From: Kitasatospora phosalacinea
GTDB lineage: Bacteria > Actinomycetota > Actinomycetes > Streptomycetales > Streptomycetaceae
DNA: 64,000 bases
Assembly (NCBI RefSeq): GCF_000717185.1
Contig: NZ_JNYE01000005.1
Span: forward strand, 1-64,000
Reading direction: 5' to 3'
Position numbers and translations under genes: made by a program. The notes below the pieces were generated by a model. That model was not told where the DNA came from and made no database searches. It saw nothing but the letters and a program-made list of their open reading frames with translations. This document shows positions 52,906 through 60,602 of the stretch, in pieces (position 1 is the stretch's first letter; the number at the start of each line of letters is the position of its first letter).

Positions 52906-52925
52906 TTTGAACGGCGTTCTAACAT
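52906..52925 (+). promoter_or_regulatory. Operator and -10-like box of the urease-like operon
   Basis: TTTGAACG-g-CGTTCTAA (52906-52922) is an inverted repeat with GAACG/CGTTC arms, of the TetR-operator kind. It overlaps TAACAT (52920-52925), a -10-like hexamer about 50 bp before the start of the fused UreAB gene. The only TetR gene nearby is at 58077 (link is inference). Confidence 0.5.
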
Positions 52926-52976
52926 CTGTACCGACCCTGCTCCACCCACCCCGCGACCCCCGCTGAGCGAGGCACC

Positions 52977-53696
52977 GTGCGACTGACCCCCACCGAACGG
53001 GACCGGCTGCTGATCTTCACCGCGGCCGAGCTGGCCCGCGCCCGGCGCGCGCGGGGCCTGCGGCTGAACGTCCCCGAGGCGACCGCGCTGATCGCGGACA
53101 CCGTCTGCGAGGCGGCCCGCGACGGGCGGCGCCTGGCCGAGGCGATCGAGGCCGGGCGCGGCGTGCTGGGCGCCGACGAGGTGCTGCCCGGGGTCGCCGA
53201 CGTGGTGACGGTGGTGCAGGTGGAGGCGGTGTTCGAGGACGGGACGCGGCTGGCCGTGGTCACCGACCCGTTCCGCGGCGCGGGTTCGCTCGGCACGGAC
53301 GCCCCGGGCGCGGCGCTGCCGGGCGCCGGGGCCGGGTACGACCCGGTGGAGGAGGCGCTGGTGCTGCCGGTGCGCAACACCGCCGCGGTACCGGTCTCGG
53401 TGACCTCGCACTTCCACTTCTTCGAGTCCAACCCGCGCCTGGCCTTCGACCGGGCCGCCGCGTACGGCACGCACCTCGCGGTGCCGGCCGGCTCCTCGGT
53501 GCGCTTCGACCCGGGCGCGACGGTCGAGGTGGGCCTGGTGCCGATCGGCGGGGCCCGGGTGGCGATCGGGTTCGCCGGGCTGGTGGACGGCCCGCTGGAC
53601 GCGCCGGGCGCGAAGGAGGCGGCGCTGGCGAAGGCCCGGGCGACGGGCTACCTGACGGAGTACACGGAGCACGACGGCACCGGGCCGACCCGGTGA
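52977..53696 (+). CDS. ureAB: Urease gamma-beta fusion subunit (UreA-UreB)
   Basis: 239 aa. Residues 1-100 match urease gamma (MRLTPTERDRLLIFTAAELA, ARGLRLNVPEATALIADTVCEAARDG, VQVEAVFEDGTRLAVV). After a Gly/Ala/Pro-rich linker of about 30 residues (where free-standing UreB begins IPGE) the beta part follows: VLPVRNTAAVPVSVTSHFHFFESNPRLAFDR, HLAVPAGSSVRFDPGATVEVGLVPIGG. Gamma-beta fusions occur in a second urease-like locus of actinomycetes. The GTG at 52977 has GCGAGG 4-5 nt upstream. First gene of ureAB-ureC-agmatine deiminase, with no accessory ureD/E/F/G genes beside it. Confidence 0.93.
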   Translation: MRLTPTERDRLLIFTAAELARARRARGLRLNVPEATALIADTVCEAARDGRRLAEAIEAGRGVLGADEVLPGVADVVTVVQVEAVFEDGTRLAVVTDPFRGAGSLGTDAPGAALPGAGAGYDPVEEALVLPVRNTAAVPVSVTSHFHFFESNPRLAFDRAAAYGTHLAVPAGSSVRFDPGATVEVGLVPIGGARVAIGFAGLVDGPLDAPGAKEAALAKARATGYLTEYTEHDGTGPTR

Positions 53697-53739
53697 CCGC
53701 CCCCGTGACCGCCCCCGAGACCCCCCGGAAGGACCTCGC

Positions 53740-55461
53740 ATGAGCGCCATCACCCCGCACGACTACATCTCGGTGCACGGCCCGCGCGCGGGCGACCGGG
53801 TCCGGCTCGGCGACTCCGGGCTGATCGTCCGGGTCGAGTCGGACTCGCAGGCCCCGGGCGACGAGTTCCTGGCCGGCTTCGGCAAGACCGCCCGGGACGG
53901 GCTGCACCTGAAGCCCGCCGCGGTCCGCGAGACCTGCGACGTGGTGATCTCCAACGTGCTGGTGATCGACGCGGTGCTCGGCGTCCGGAAGACCTCGATC
54001 GGCATCCGGGCGGGCCGGATCGCCTCCATCGGCCGGGCGGGCAACCCGGACACCCTGGACGGGGTGGAGGTGGTGGTCGGCACCGGCACCACCATCGTCT
54101 CCGGCGAGGGCCTGATCGCCACCGCGGGCGCCGTCGACACCCACGTGCACCTGCTCTCGCCGCGGATCATGGAGGCCTCGCTGGCCTCCGGCGTGACCAC
54201 GATCATCGGCCAGGAGTTCGGCCCGGTCTGGGGCGTGGGCGTCAACTCGCCGTGGGCGCTGCGGCACGCGTTCAACGCCTTCGACGCCTGGCCGGTCAAC
54301 ATCGGCTTCCTGGGCCGCGGTTCGTCCTCCGACCCGGCCCCGCTGGTGGAGGCGCTGGCCGAGGGCGGCGCCTCCGGCTTCAAGGTGCACGAGGACATGG
54401 GCGCGCACACCCGGGCGCTGGACACCGCGCTGCGGGTCGCCGAGGAGTACGACGTCCAGGTGGCCCTGCACACCGACGGGTTGAACGAGTGCCTGTCGGT
54501 GGAGGACACCCTCGCGGTGCTGGAGGGCCGCACGATCCACGCCTTCCACATCGAGGGCTGCGGCGGCGGCCACGTGCCGAACGTGCTGAAGATGGCGGGC
54601 GTGGAGAACGTCATCGGCTCCTCCACCAACCCGACCCTCCCGTTCGGGCGGGACGCGCTGGGCGAGCACTACGACATGATCGTCTCCGCCCACGACCTCA
54701 AGCCCGACCTGCCCGGCGACGCCGCGATGGCCCGCGACCGGATCCGGGCCGGGACGATGGGCGCCGAGGACGTGCTGCACGACCTGGGCGTCATCGGCAT
54801 CACCTCCTCCGACGCCCAGGGCATGGGCCGGGCGGGCGAGACGGTGCGCCGCACCTTCGCGATGGCCGGGAAGATGAAGGCCGAACTCGGCCCGCTCGAC
54901 GGCACCGGCTCGTACGGGACGGCCGAGGGCGGCGACGACAACGAGCGGGTGCTGCGCTACATCGCCAAGCTGACGATCAACCCGGCGATCGCGCACGGCC
55001 TCTCGCACGAGATCGGCTCGCTGGAGGTCGGCAAGCTGGCCGACGTCGTGCTGTGGCGCCCCGACCACTTCGGCGCCAAGCCGCAGCTGGTGCTGAAGGC
55101 CGGGTTCCCCGCGTACGGCGTGGTCGGCGACCCGAACGCCTCCACCGACCGCTGCGAACCCCTCGTCCTGGGGCCGCAGTTCGGCGCGCACGGGGCCACC
55201 GCCGCGGACCTCTCGGTGGCGTTCGTCGCCCAGGCCGCCGCCGACTCCGCCTACTTGGACGTGGCCGCCGACCAACTCCCCACCCGCAGGCGGCGGGTGG
55301 GCGTGCGCGGCACCCGCGGCATCGGGCCGCGCTCGATGCTGCGCAACGGCCGGACCGGCCGGGTCGACGTCTCCGAGACCGGGCTGGTCTCGCTGGACGG
55401 CGAACCGCTGCGCTCGGCGCCCGCCGACTCGGTCTCGCTCAGCCGCCTCTACTTCCTCTGA
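53740..55461 (+). CDS. ureC: Urease alpha-like nickel amidohydrolase with altered flap
   Basis: 573 aa. Nickel and catalytic residues are kept: DTHVH (His135, His137), carbamylated Lys215 and His217 in GFKVHEDMG, His244 in ALHTD, His270 in AFHIEGCGG, Arg334 in DRIR, Asp358 in TSSDAQGMG. But the mobile flap reads IVSAHDLKPDL where urease has MVCHHLDPDI: aligned without gaps, Cys becomes Ala317 and the second His becomes Asp319, while the catalytic His318 remains. The pocket loop after TIIGQEFGP is about 4 residues shorter than in Klebsiella UreC, and the C-terminal STDRCEPLVLGPQFGAHG is also divergent. Either a diverged urease or an enzyme for another ureido compound. The ATG at 53740 has GGAAGGA upstream. 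Confidence 0.9.
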   Translation: MSAITPHDYISVHGPRAGDRVRLGDSGLIVRVESDSQAPGDEFLAGFGKTARDGLHLKPAAVRETCDVVISNVLVIDAVLGVRKTSIGIRAGRIASIGRAGNPDTLDGVEVVVGTGTTIVSGEGLIATAGAVDTHVHLLSPRIMEASLASGVTTIIGQEFGPVWGVGVNSPWALRHAFNAFDAWPVNIGFLGRGSSSDPAPLVEALAEGGASGFKVHEDMGAHTRALDTALRVAEEYDVQVALHTDGLNECLSVEDTLAVLEGRTIHAFHIEGCGGGHVPNVLKMAGVENVIGSSTNPTLPFGRDALGEHYDMIVSAHDLKPDLPGDAAMARDRIRAGTMGAEDVLHDLGVIGITSSDAQGMGRAGETVRRTFAMAGKMKAELGPLDGTGSYGTAEGGDDNERVLRYIAKLTINPAIAHGLSHEIGSLEVGKLADVVLWRPDHFGAKPQLVLKAGFPAYGVVGDPNASTDRCEPLVLGPQFGAHGATAADLSVAFVAQAAADSAYLDVAADQLPTRRRRVGVRGTRGIGPRSMLRNGRTGRVDVSETGLVSLDGEPLRSAPADSVSLSRLYFL

Positions 55462-55523
55462 CCCCTGCGCCCGAAGAACGCCAGACCGAAGAACGCCCTA
55501 CCCCCGCTTAGGACTTCACCCTC

Positions 55524-56570
55524 ATGAGCAACTCCCCCACCCCCGCCTCGCTCGGCTTCCGGATGCCCGCCGAGTGGCACCCGCACGAGCGCACCTGGAT
55601 GGCCTTCCCCACCGCCAACCCGACCTTCGACGGCGCCGAGCAGCTGGACGCCGCCCGCCGCGCCTGGGCCGAGGTCGCCAACACGATCGTCCGGTACGAG
55701 CCGGTCACCCTGGTGGTCAACACCGGCGAGGGCGAGGACGCCCGCCGCTACCTCGCCCCCGGGGTGGAGCTCGTCGAACGTCCGCTGAACGACGCCTGGA
55801 TGCGCGACATCGGCCCGTCCTTCCTGATCGGCGCGGGCGGCGAACTCGCCGCCGCCGACTGGGTGTTCAACGGCTGGGGCGCCCAGTCCTGGGCCCGCTG
55901 GGACAAGGACCAGGACATCGCCGAGCACCTCACCGGACTGACCGGCGCGCAGCGCTTCGCCTCCCGGCTGGTCAACGAGGGCGGCGGCATCCACGTCGAC
56001 GGCGAGGGCACCGTCCTGGTCACCGACACCGTGCAGCTCGGCGAGGGCCGCAACGCCGACTGGACCCGCGAGCAGGTCGAGGCCGAGCTGCACGCCCACC
56101 TCGGCACCACCAAGGCGATCTGGCTGCCGCGCGGACTGACCCGCGACTACGACGAGTTCGGCACCCGCGGCCACATCGACATCGTCGCCGCCTTCGTCCG
56201 CCCCGGCACCGTGGTCGTCCACTCCCAGCCCGACCCGGCGCACCCCGACCACGCCGTCTGCCAGGAGCTCGCCGAGCTGCTGCGCGCCGCCACCGACGCC
56301 CGCGGCCGCACCCTCGAGGTGATCGAACTCCCGGCGCCCACCGTGCTGTTCGACGAGGACGGCGAGCCGGTCGACTACTCGTACATCAACCACTACGTGG
56401 CCAACGGCGTCGTCGTGCTGTGCGCCTTCGACGACCCGCGCGACGAGCAGGCCAAGGCCGTCCTGGAGAAGGCCTACCCGGGCCGGACCGTCGAACTGGT
56501 CGACGCCCGCGAGATCTTCGCCAACGGCGGCGGAATCCACTGCATCACCCAGCAGCAGCCGCGCGCCTGA
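55524..56570 (+). CDS. aguA: Agmatine deiminase
   Basis: 348 aa, family length. PAD_porph/AguA motifs: RMPAEWHPHERTWMAFP (13-29), LNDAWMRDIGPSFLI (about 88-102), FNGWGAQSWARWDKD, LVNEGGGIHVDGEGT, TRGHIDIVAAFV (catalytic His), and NGGGIHCITQQQP with the nucleophile Cys near the C-terminus. It hydrolyses agmatine to N-carbamoylputrescine and ammonia. The product carries a ureido group, the kind of substrate a urease relative might attack; it lies 62 bp after the urease-like alpha subunit on the same strand. ATG at 55524. A 25-bp perfect hairpin follows. Confidence 0.93.
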   Translation: MSNSPTPASLGFRMPAEWHPHERTWMAFPTANPTFDGAEQLDAARRAWAEVANTIVRYEPVTLVVNTGEGEDARRYLAPGVELVERPLNDAWMRDIGPSFLIGAGGELAAADWVFNGWGAQSWARWDKDQDIAEHLTGLTGAQRFASRLVNEGGGIHVDGEGTVLVTDTVQLGEGRNADWTREQVEAELHAHLGTTKAIWLPRGLTRDYDEFGTRGHIDIVAAFVRPGTVVVHSQPDPAHPDHAVCQELAELLRAATDARGRTLEVIELPAPTVLFDEDGEPVDYSYINHYVANGVVVLCAFDDPRDEQAKAVLEKAYPGRTVELVDAREIFANGGGIHCITQQQPRA

Positions 56571-56583
56571 GCGGCGCGGCGGC

Positions 56584-56642
56584 GAACGGCCGCGGGCCGG
56601 AACTCACCCTCCACGGTGGTGAGTTCCGGCCCGCGGCCGTTC
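56584..56642. terminator. Very long perfect bidirectional terminator hairpin
   Basis: A 25-bp arm (56584-56608, starting GAACGGCCGCGGGCCGG) is perfectly complementary to 56618-56642, loop 9 nt. The right arm ends in the stop codon of the small minus-strand gene. It separates the convergent agmatine deiminase and small-gene transcripts. Confidence 0.92.
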
Positions 56643-56859
56643 AGCCGGGCATCCCGTCCGCCTCCTCGCGGCGGCGTTCGCGGCGGCGGCGCTCGGCCAG
56701 GGCGGCGACGGTGCCGGTCAGGAAGGCGTCCCAGCAGTCCCGTTCCAGCGCCGGGGCGCGGCCGGTGCCCGTGGTGCAGCGCGGGCACTCCCGGCACGGG
56801 CGGTAGCGGTGTTCGAGACTGCCCGGTTGCGGCCCGGCCGGCGACTGGTCGGCGGTCAC
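56641..56859 (-). CDS. Small Cys-containing protein
   Basis: 72 aa. RYRPCRECPRCTTGTG (about 18-33) has CxxCxxC spacing suited to zinc binding, then a charged helix (LERDCWDAFLTGTVAALAERRRRERRREEAD). No family recognised; small proteins like this often accompany GntR-type regulators on actinomycete integrative elements. GTG at 56859 overlaps the stop of the upstream gene by 4 nt (GTGA). Confidence 0.65.
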   Translation of the reverse strand: MTADQSPAGPQPGSLEHRYRPCRECPRCTTGTGRAPALERDCWDAFLTGTVAALAERRRRERRREEADGMPG

Positions 56860-57089
56860 GGCTCCTCCTCGATCTGGGCCCAGATGACGGTCTGTCCGTC
56901 AGCGGTGACGGAGCCCCAGCGGTCGGCGGTGCGCAGCGCCTTGAGCAGCTCGCTCCAGGTCGGGGCGTCGTCCGGCGGGGAGGGGATGCTGATCCTGGTG
57001 CTGCCGACGGCGAACCGCACGTCGGCCTGCGCACCCGAGGCCCGTTCGATCGCCGTCCGCAGGTCGGACGCACGCGTGCTGATCTGCAC
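56856..57089 (-). CDS. Small hypothetical protein next to GntR
   Basis: 77 aa: QISTRASDLRTAIERASGAQADVRFAVGSTRISIPSP, then WSELLKALRTADRWGSVTADGQTVIWAQIEEEP. A compact alpha/beta protein without signal or membrane parts; no family recognised. GTG at 57089. Divergent from the GntR gene with a 14-bp palindrome between, and translationally coupled to the Cys-containing gene downstream, so the three form one regulatory unit. Confidence 0.65.
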   Translation of the reverse strand: MQISTRASDLRTAIERASGAQADVRFAVGSTRISIPSPPDDAPTWSELLKALRTADRWGSVTADGQTVIWAQIEEEP

Positions 57090-57118
57090 CACTCCCCCAG
57101 AGTACGCATAGGGCAAAG

Positions 57119-57132
57119 CTCTACACGTAGAG
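57119..57132. promoter_or_regulatory. Candidate GntR operator
   Basis: CTCTAC-ac-GTAGAG is a perfect inverted repeat in the 105-bp divergent region between the small-gene pair and the GntR gene. Flanks are A/T-richer than the surroundings and TACTGT (57149-57154) is a possible -10 towards GntR. Confidence 0.6.
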
Positions 57133-57194
57133 TAGTGCCCCGCGGGATACTGTGTCACCAATCGGCCGGACCGCACACCTTCGGAGGATGTTCC

Positions 57195-57953
57195 ATGACC
57201 GCCAGCGGGCCCTCCGCCTACCTGCAGGTGGCCGACCAGATCCGGGAGCGGATCGCCGCGGGCGAGTACCCGCCGGGCAGTCAACTCCCGTCCCTGGCAG
57301 ACATCCAGAGCCAGTACGGCTTCTCCCACGGCGTCGGCCAGTCCGCGTACCGGCTGCTGGAGCAGGAGGGCGTGGTCACCGCCAGGCAGGGCCGCGGCTA
57401 CTTCGTCCGCGTCCAGGAGCCGCGCCGCGCCCTGGTCCGCCGCCGCCCCGCCGACGGCAGCCCCGGACCGGACACCGCGGGCCTCGTCGAACAGGGCGTC
57501 ACCCCGGGCTGGCGCAGCCACTCCACCACCGAGGCCGCGTCCGCGGAGATCGCCGGACGCCTGGAGATCGAGCCCGGCACCCCCGTCATGCACACCTCGT
57601 ACGTCTACCTGGCCGACGGCGAACCCGGCTACCTCGCCGAGTCCTGGGAACCCATGTCCGTCACCGGCCAGGACCTGATCGTGCTGCCCGAAGCGGGCCC
57701 GTACACCGGCCGCGGCGTCGCCGCCCGGATGGCCGTCATCGGCATCGAGGTCGGCGAACCCGTCGAACGGGTCACCGCCCGCCACCTCACCCGCGCCGAG
57801 GCCCAGGCGCTCACCCAGCTCCCCGGCACGCCCGCCCTCGCCATCCGCCGCACCCACTACGACCAGGCCACCGGCCGCCCCGTCGAGACCGCCGACCTCG
57901 TCCTGCCCGGCGAACGCTGGTCCAGCGAGTACGGCCGCCGCCCCGGCAGCTGA
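57195..57953 (+). CDS. GntR/HutC-family regulator with UTRA domain
   Basis: 252 aa. Winged helix at 8-70 (YLQVADQIRERIAAGEYPPGSQLPSLADIQSQYGFSHGVGQSAYRLLEQEGVVTARQGRGYFV), then a UTRA ligand domain (about 95-245; TPVMHTSYVYLADGEPGYLAESWEPM; QALTQLPGTPALAIRRTHYDQATGRPVETADLVLPGERW). The ligand is unknown. The ATG at 57195 follows GGAGGA. Divergent from two small genes and likely autoregulated through the CTCTAC/GTAGAG palindrome. It sits between aguA and TetR and may have been inserted there. Confidence 0.92.
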   Translation: MTASGPSAYLQVADQIRERIAAGEYPPGSQLPSLADIQSQYGFSHGVGQSAYRLLEQEGVVTARQGRGYFVRVQEPRRALVRRRPADGSPGPDTAGLVEQGVTPGWRSHSTTEAASAEIAGRLEIEPGTPVMHTSYVYLADGEPGYLAESWEPMSVTGQDLIVLPEAGPYTGRGVAARMAVIGIEVGEPVERVTARHLTRAEAQALTQLPGTPALAIRRTHYDQATGRPVETADLVLPGERWSSEYGRRPGS

Positions 57954-58076
57954 CCCCGCCGCCGGACTCCGCCCACCGCGCCGGGCCACCGGAAGCCGCG
58001 GGCCGGGCGGCCGGTGACGCCCCCTCCACCCGTGCGGGAGACTGGACCCGAACCAGCAACGCACCGAGGAGTACGG

Positions 58077-58679
58077 ATGGCGCAGCCCCGCACCCGCCGG
58101 CCGGCGCGCCCCCGCGAAGAGGTCTACGCCGCCGCCCGCGCCGCGATCGCCGAGCACGGCCTCGCCCGGCTCACCATGGCCGGGCTCGGCGAACAGCTCG
58201 GCATGAGCGCGGGCCACCTCCTCTACTACTTCGGCAGCAAGGACCAGCTCCTGCTGGAGACCCTCCGCTGGAGCGAGGACCTGCTCGGCGAGCAGCGCAG
58301 CCGCGAACTCGCCCGCCACGACGTCCCCGTCCTCGAACGGCTCGCCCGCTACCTGGAGCTCTACCTCCCCGAGGGCCCCGGCGACCCCCGCTGGGCGCTG
58401 TGGATCGAGGTGTGGAGCCGCTCCCCCGGCGCCGCCGAACTCCGCCGGGGCCAGCTCGACATCGAAGCCCCCTGGCAGGACGACCTCACCGCCCTCCTGG
58501 ACGAGGGCCGCACGACCGGCCTGCTGCCCGCCGCCCTCCCCGTCCCCGACCGGGCGACCCAGCTGCGCGCCCTCCTCGACGGCCTCGCCGTCCCCCTCGC
58601 CATCGGCCTCCCCCGCACCAGCCGGGAAGCCGCCCTCGCCCAGGCCGCCTCCGCCGCCCGCGCCCTGCTGGGCCTCTGA
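58077..58679 (+). CDS. TetR-family transcriptional regulator
   Basis: 200 aa. N-terminal helix-turn-helix: REEVYAAARAAIAEHGLARLTMAGLGEQLGMSAGHLLYYFGSKDQLLLETLRW (13-66), with the LLYYFGSKDQLL recognition segment. The C-terminal ligand domain is BetI-like (DPRWALWIEVWSRSPGAAELR; LLDGLAVPLAIGLP). ATG at 58077, GAGGAG 6-7 nt upstream. It may control the urease-like operon, whose promoter has a GAACG/CGTTC palindrome (inference). The hairpin GGCCCT/AGGGCC at 58681-58697 follows the stop. Confidence 0.93.
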   Translation: MAQPRTRRPARPREEVYAAARAAIAEHGLARLTMAGLGEQLGMSAGHLLYYFGSKDQLLLETLRWSEDLLGEQRSRELARHDVPVLERLARYLELYLPEGPGDPRWALWIEVWSRSPGAAELRRGQLDIEAPWQDDLTALLDEGRTTGLLPAALPVPDRATQLRALLDGLAVPLAIGLPRTSREAALAQAASAARALLGL

Positions 58680-58680
58680 A

Positions 58681-58745
58681 GGCCCTGCGGGAGGGCCCCG
58701 GCAGAAAGCGGGGGAGCGGCGGGTCAGGGCTGCTGACGAGCCCTG
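58681..58745. terminator. Two hairpins after the TetR gene
   Basis: GGCCCT/AGGGCC (58681-58697, loop 5) and CAGGGCT/AGCCCTG (58725-58745, loop 7) follow one another between the TetR stop and the second dispersed repeat copy. Confidence 0.6.
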
Positions 58746-58746
58746 C

Positions 58747-58820
58747 CAGGGGCGCGGGGAACGGCGAGTCCGAGCTGCCCGCGGTCGGAGCCCACCGGCG
58801 TGTCCGGGCTGCTCCGGGCT
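58747..58820. repeat. Dispersed intergenic repeat, copy 2
   Basis: Begins CAGGGGCGCGGGGAACGGCG, then AGTCCGAGCTGC, CGGAGCCCA and GTCCGGGCTGCTCCGGGC. It matches copy 1 (49596-49668) over about 70 bp. The 3' end is followed by a local GGGCTGCTCC duplication. Also in a convergent gap. Confidence 0.8.
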
Positions 58821-58895
58821 GCTCCGGGCCGGGGAACGCACCCCGGCGCAACCGGACACCTCTCCCCTCGCTCCTCCCCTCCTCCGTCCGGAGCG

Positions 58896-60350
58896 CTACT
58901 CCGTCCAGACCGCCGCCGCGGTCCGGTCGTCCGCGTAGCCCTTGGCCCGGACCTGGATCTGGCGGAGGAAGTCGACGGTGCCGGGCGGGTGCGGGTGCGC
59001 CCAGTGGCTGGAGAGGAAGTGCGCGACGGCCGGCTCCTCGGCGACCGGGGTCGCGAGGCCCGGCGTGCAGAGCAGCAGGATGTCGCCCGAGGTCGCCGGG
59101 ACGAGGCGGAAGCGGAACGGCCGGGGCGCGGGCAGCGCGGCAGGCGGGAGCGGCGGCTGCCCGTCGGGGTGGTGGAGCAGCCGCGCCGCGTAGGCGTCGA
59201 TCCAGTGCCCGGAGCGCAGCAGGTAGAGCCCGCCCGGGCCGGTGCCGAACGCGGCGCGGTGGGTCGCGGCCGGGTCCGCGGACATCAGCAGGCAGTGCAG
59301 GGAGGCGGTCTCCTCGGGCGGCAGGCCGGACGGCGCGTCCCCGTCGGCCGCGGCCTCCTCCGCGGCGCTGCGCAGGTGCACCGCGGCCTGCAGGGCGATC
59401 CGCTGGAGGCCGTAGCGGAGCCGGTCGCGGGCCCCGGCGCGCAGGTCCGCGGAGAGTTCGGCCCGGCTGCGGCCGATCGCGGCGGCGAGCTGCCGGACCG
59501 CCTCCGCGGCCGCGGCCGACCCCCACTGGGCGTTGGCCCGGCGGGCGGGCGCGGCCAGCACCGTCAGCACCAGCGCCTCCTCCCGCTCGCCGAACCGGAC
59601 GGTGAGCAGCGCGTCCGTGCGCGGCTCGCCCCGGTAGCGGGCCGAGTCGCCGCGGATCGACACCGCCCGCAGCGTGGTGCCCGCGAACTGGGCGCCGTCG
59701 ACGGCGGTGTCGGGCACGACCGCGGCCAGCCCGGCCGGGTCGGCGGCGGCCAGGGCGGTCGGCTCGGGCGCGTACGTCGGCGGCCGCTCCCCCACGTGCG
59801 GCACGGCGGGTGCCTGCGGGCGCCCCAGCCAGGGCGCGGCCCGCTCCGGCTGCGGGCGCTCCGCGGCGGCCGCGGGCTGCGGCGCGGGCTCCTCCTCGGG
59901 TTCCTCCGCGGGTTCCTCCGACGTCTCGGGCTCGGGCTCGGGCTCGGCCTCCGATTCAGCCTCGGACTCCGGCTCCGGCTCCGGCTCCGGTCCCGGCTCC
60001 GGCTCGACCAGCGGCAGGTCCGTCAGCGTCGGCGTCGGCACCGGTGCGGCCGGTTCCTTCGAAAGGTTCGGCTGGAGTTCGGGCCAGGCCGCCTCGGCCC
60101 AGCTGCGCGGCGACGGCACGGGCCGCGGCTCCTCCCCCTCCGCCCCCTCCTCCTCTTCCTCTTCCGCCGCGGCCTGCGGGACGCGTTGCGGCGCGATGAG
60201 CCCGGCGGCGGTGGTGAACCAGTCGTCGACGGTTCCGGTGTCGGTGCTCGCGGCGGGGGTGTCGGGGAGGGTGTCGGCGGGGCCCGCGTAGACGGTGTGC
60301 CACCAGGTGTCGTCGGGACGGGGCTGCCTGGGTGCGCCCTGCTCGTTCAA
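58896..60350 (-). CDS. PP2C-like protein with long acidic N-terminal region
   Basis: 484 aa. Residues about 70-190 are a Pro/Glu/Ala-rich disordered region with PEPEPESEAESEAE-type repeats. The C-terminal domain (about 215-484) follows the protein phosphatase 2C_2 pattern used in Streptomyces: AGTTLRAVSIRGDSARYRGEPRTDALLTVRFG, AVRQLAAAIGRSRAEL, HCLLMSADPAATHRAAFGTGPGGLYLLRSG, GDILLLCTPGLATPV. The metal-binding DG after the first strand is missing (AAPARRANAQWGS), so it may be non-catalytic. The TTG at 60350 has AGGAG 7 nt upstream; a TTG start is rare. Confidence 0.75.
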   Translation of the reverse strand: MNEQGAPRQPRPDDTWWHTVYAGPADTLPDTPAASTDTGTVDDWFTTAAGLIAPQRVPQAAAEEEEEEGAEGEEPRPVPSPRSWAEAAWPELQPNLSKEPAAPVPTPTLTDLPLVEPEPGPEPEPEPESEAESEAEPEPEPETSEEPAEEPEEEPAPQPAAAAERPQPERAAPWLGRPQAPAVPHVGERPPTYAPEPTALAAADPAGLAAVVPDTAVDGAQFAGTTLRAVSIRGDSARYRGEPRTDALLTVRFGEREEALVLTVLAAPARRANAQWGSAAAAEAVRQLAAAIGRSRAELSADLRAGARDRLRYGLQRIALQAAVHLRSAAEEAAADGDAPSGLPPEETASLHCLLMSADPAATHRAAFGTGPGGLYLLRSGHWIDAYAARLLHHPDGQPPLPPAALPAPRPFRFRLVPATSGDILLLCTPGLATPVAEEPAVAHFLSSHWAHPHPPGTVDFLRQIQVRAKGYADDRTAAAVWTE

Positions 60351-60589
60351 CTGACCGCTCCTGATCCGTGAGGGGGCCGGACGTCACGTCATTCTTCCGA
60401 AGGACGACGACGGTGTCCGGGATTCGGAACATCGTGTGGACGTCCGGGGAGGGTTCCGGCCACGGGTGGCCCGGCGGGAGCGGCACGGGGCCGGGCGGGC
60501 TCCAACAGGGCCTTCGGGGACGGGTGCGGTGGGCGTTCGGCCGGAAAATGAGAGCCCAAGGGGGGCATCGCTTCACCCGATCGGCTGAT

Positions 60590-60602
60590 TAATATGTGCG
60601 CA
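60590..60602 (+). promoter_or_regulatory. -10 box of a leaderless operon
   Basis: TAATAT (60590-60595) ends 6 nt before the ATG at 60602. No Shine-Dalgarno. The 250 bp to the left (60351-60589) hold no gene that I can support. Confidence 0.5.

Noticed and set aside
53740..55461. Loss of the catalytic flap His in the urease-like alpha subunit
   Set aside because: A gapped alignment suggested it, but the flap segments of Klebsiella UreC and this protein have equal length and align without gaps, which keeps that His (His318) and changes its two neighbours instead.
60596..60602. GTG at 60596 as start of the secreted His/Cys protein
   Set aside because: It overlaps the position directly after the TAATAT box; the ATG at 60602 fits the leaderless spacing better.
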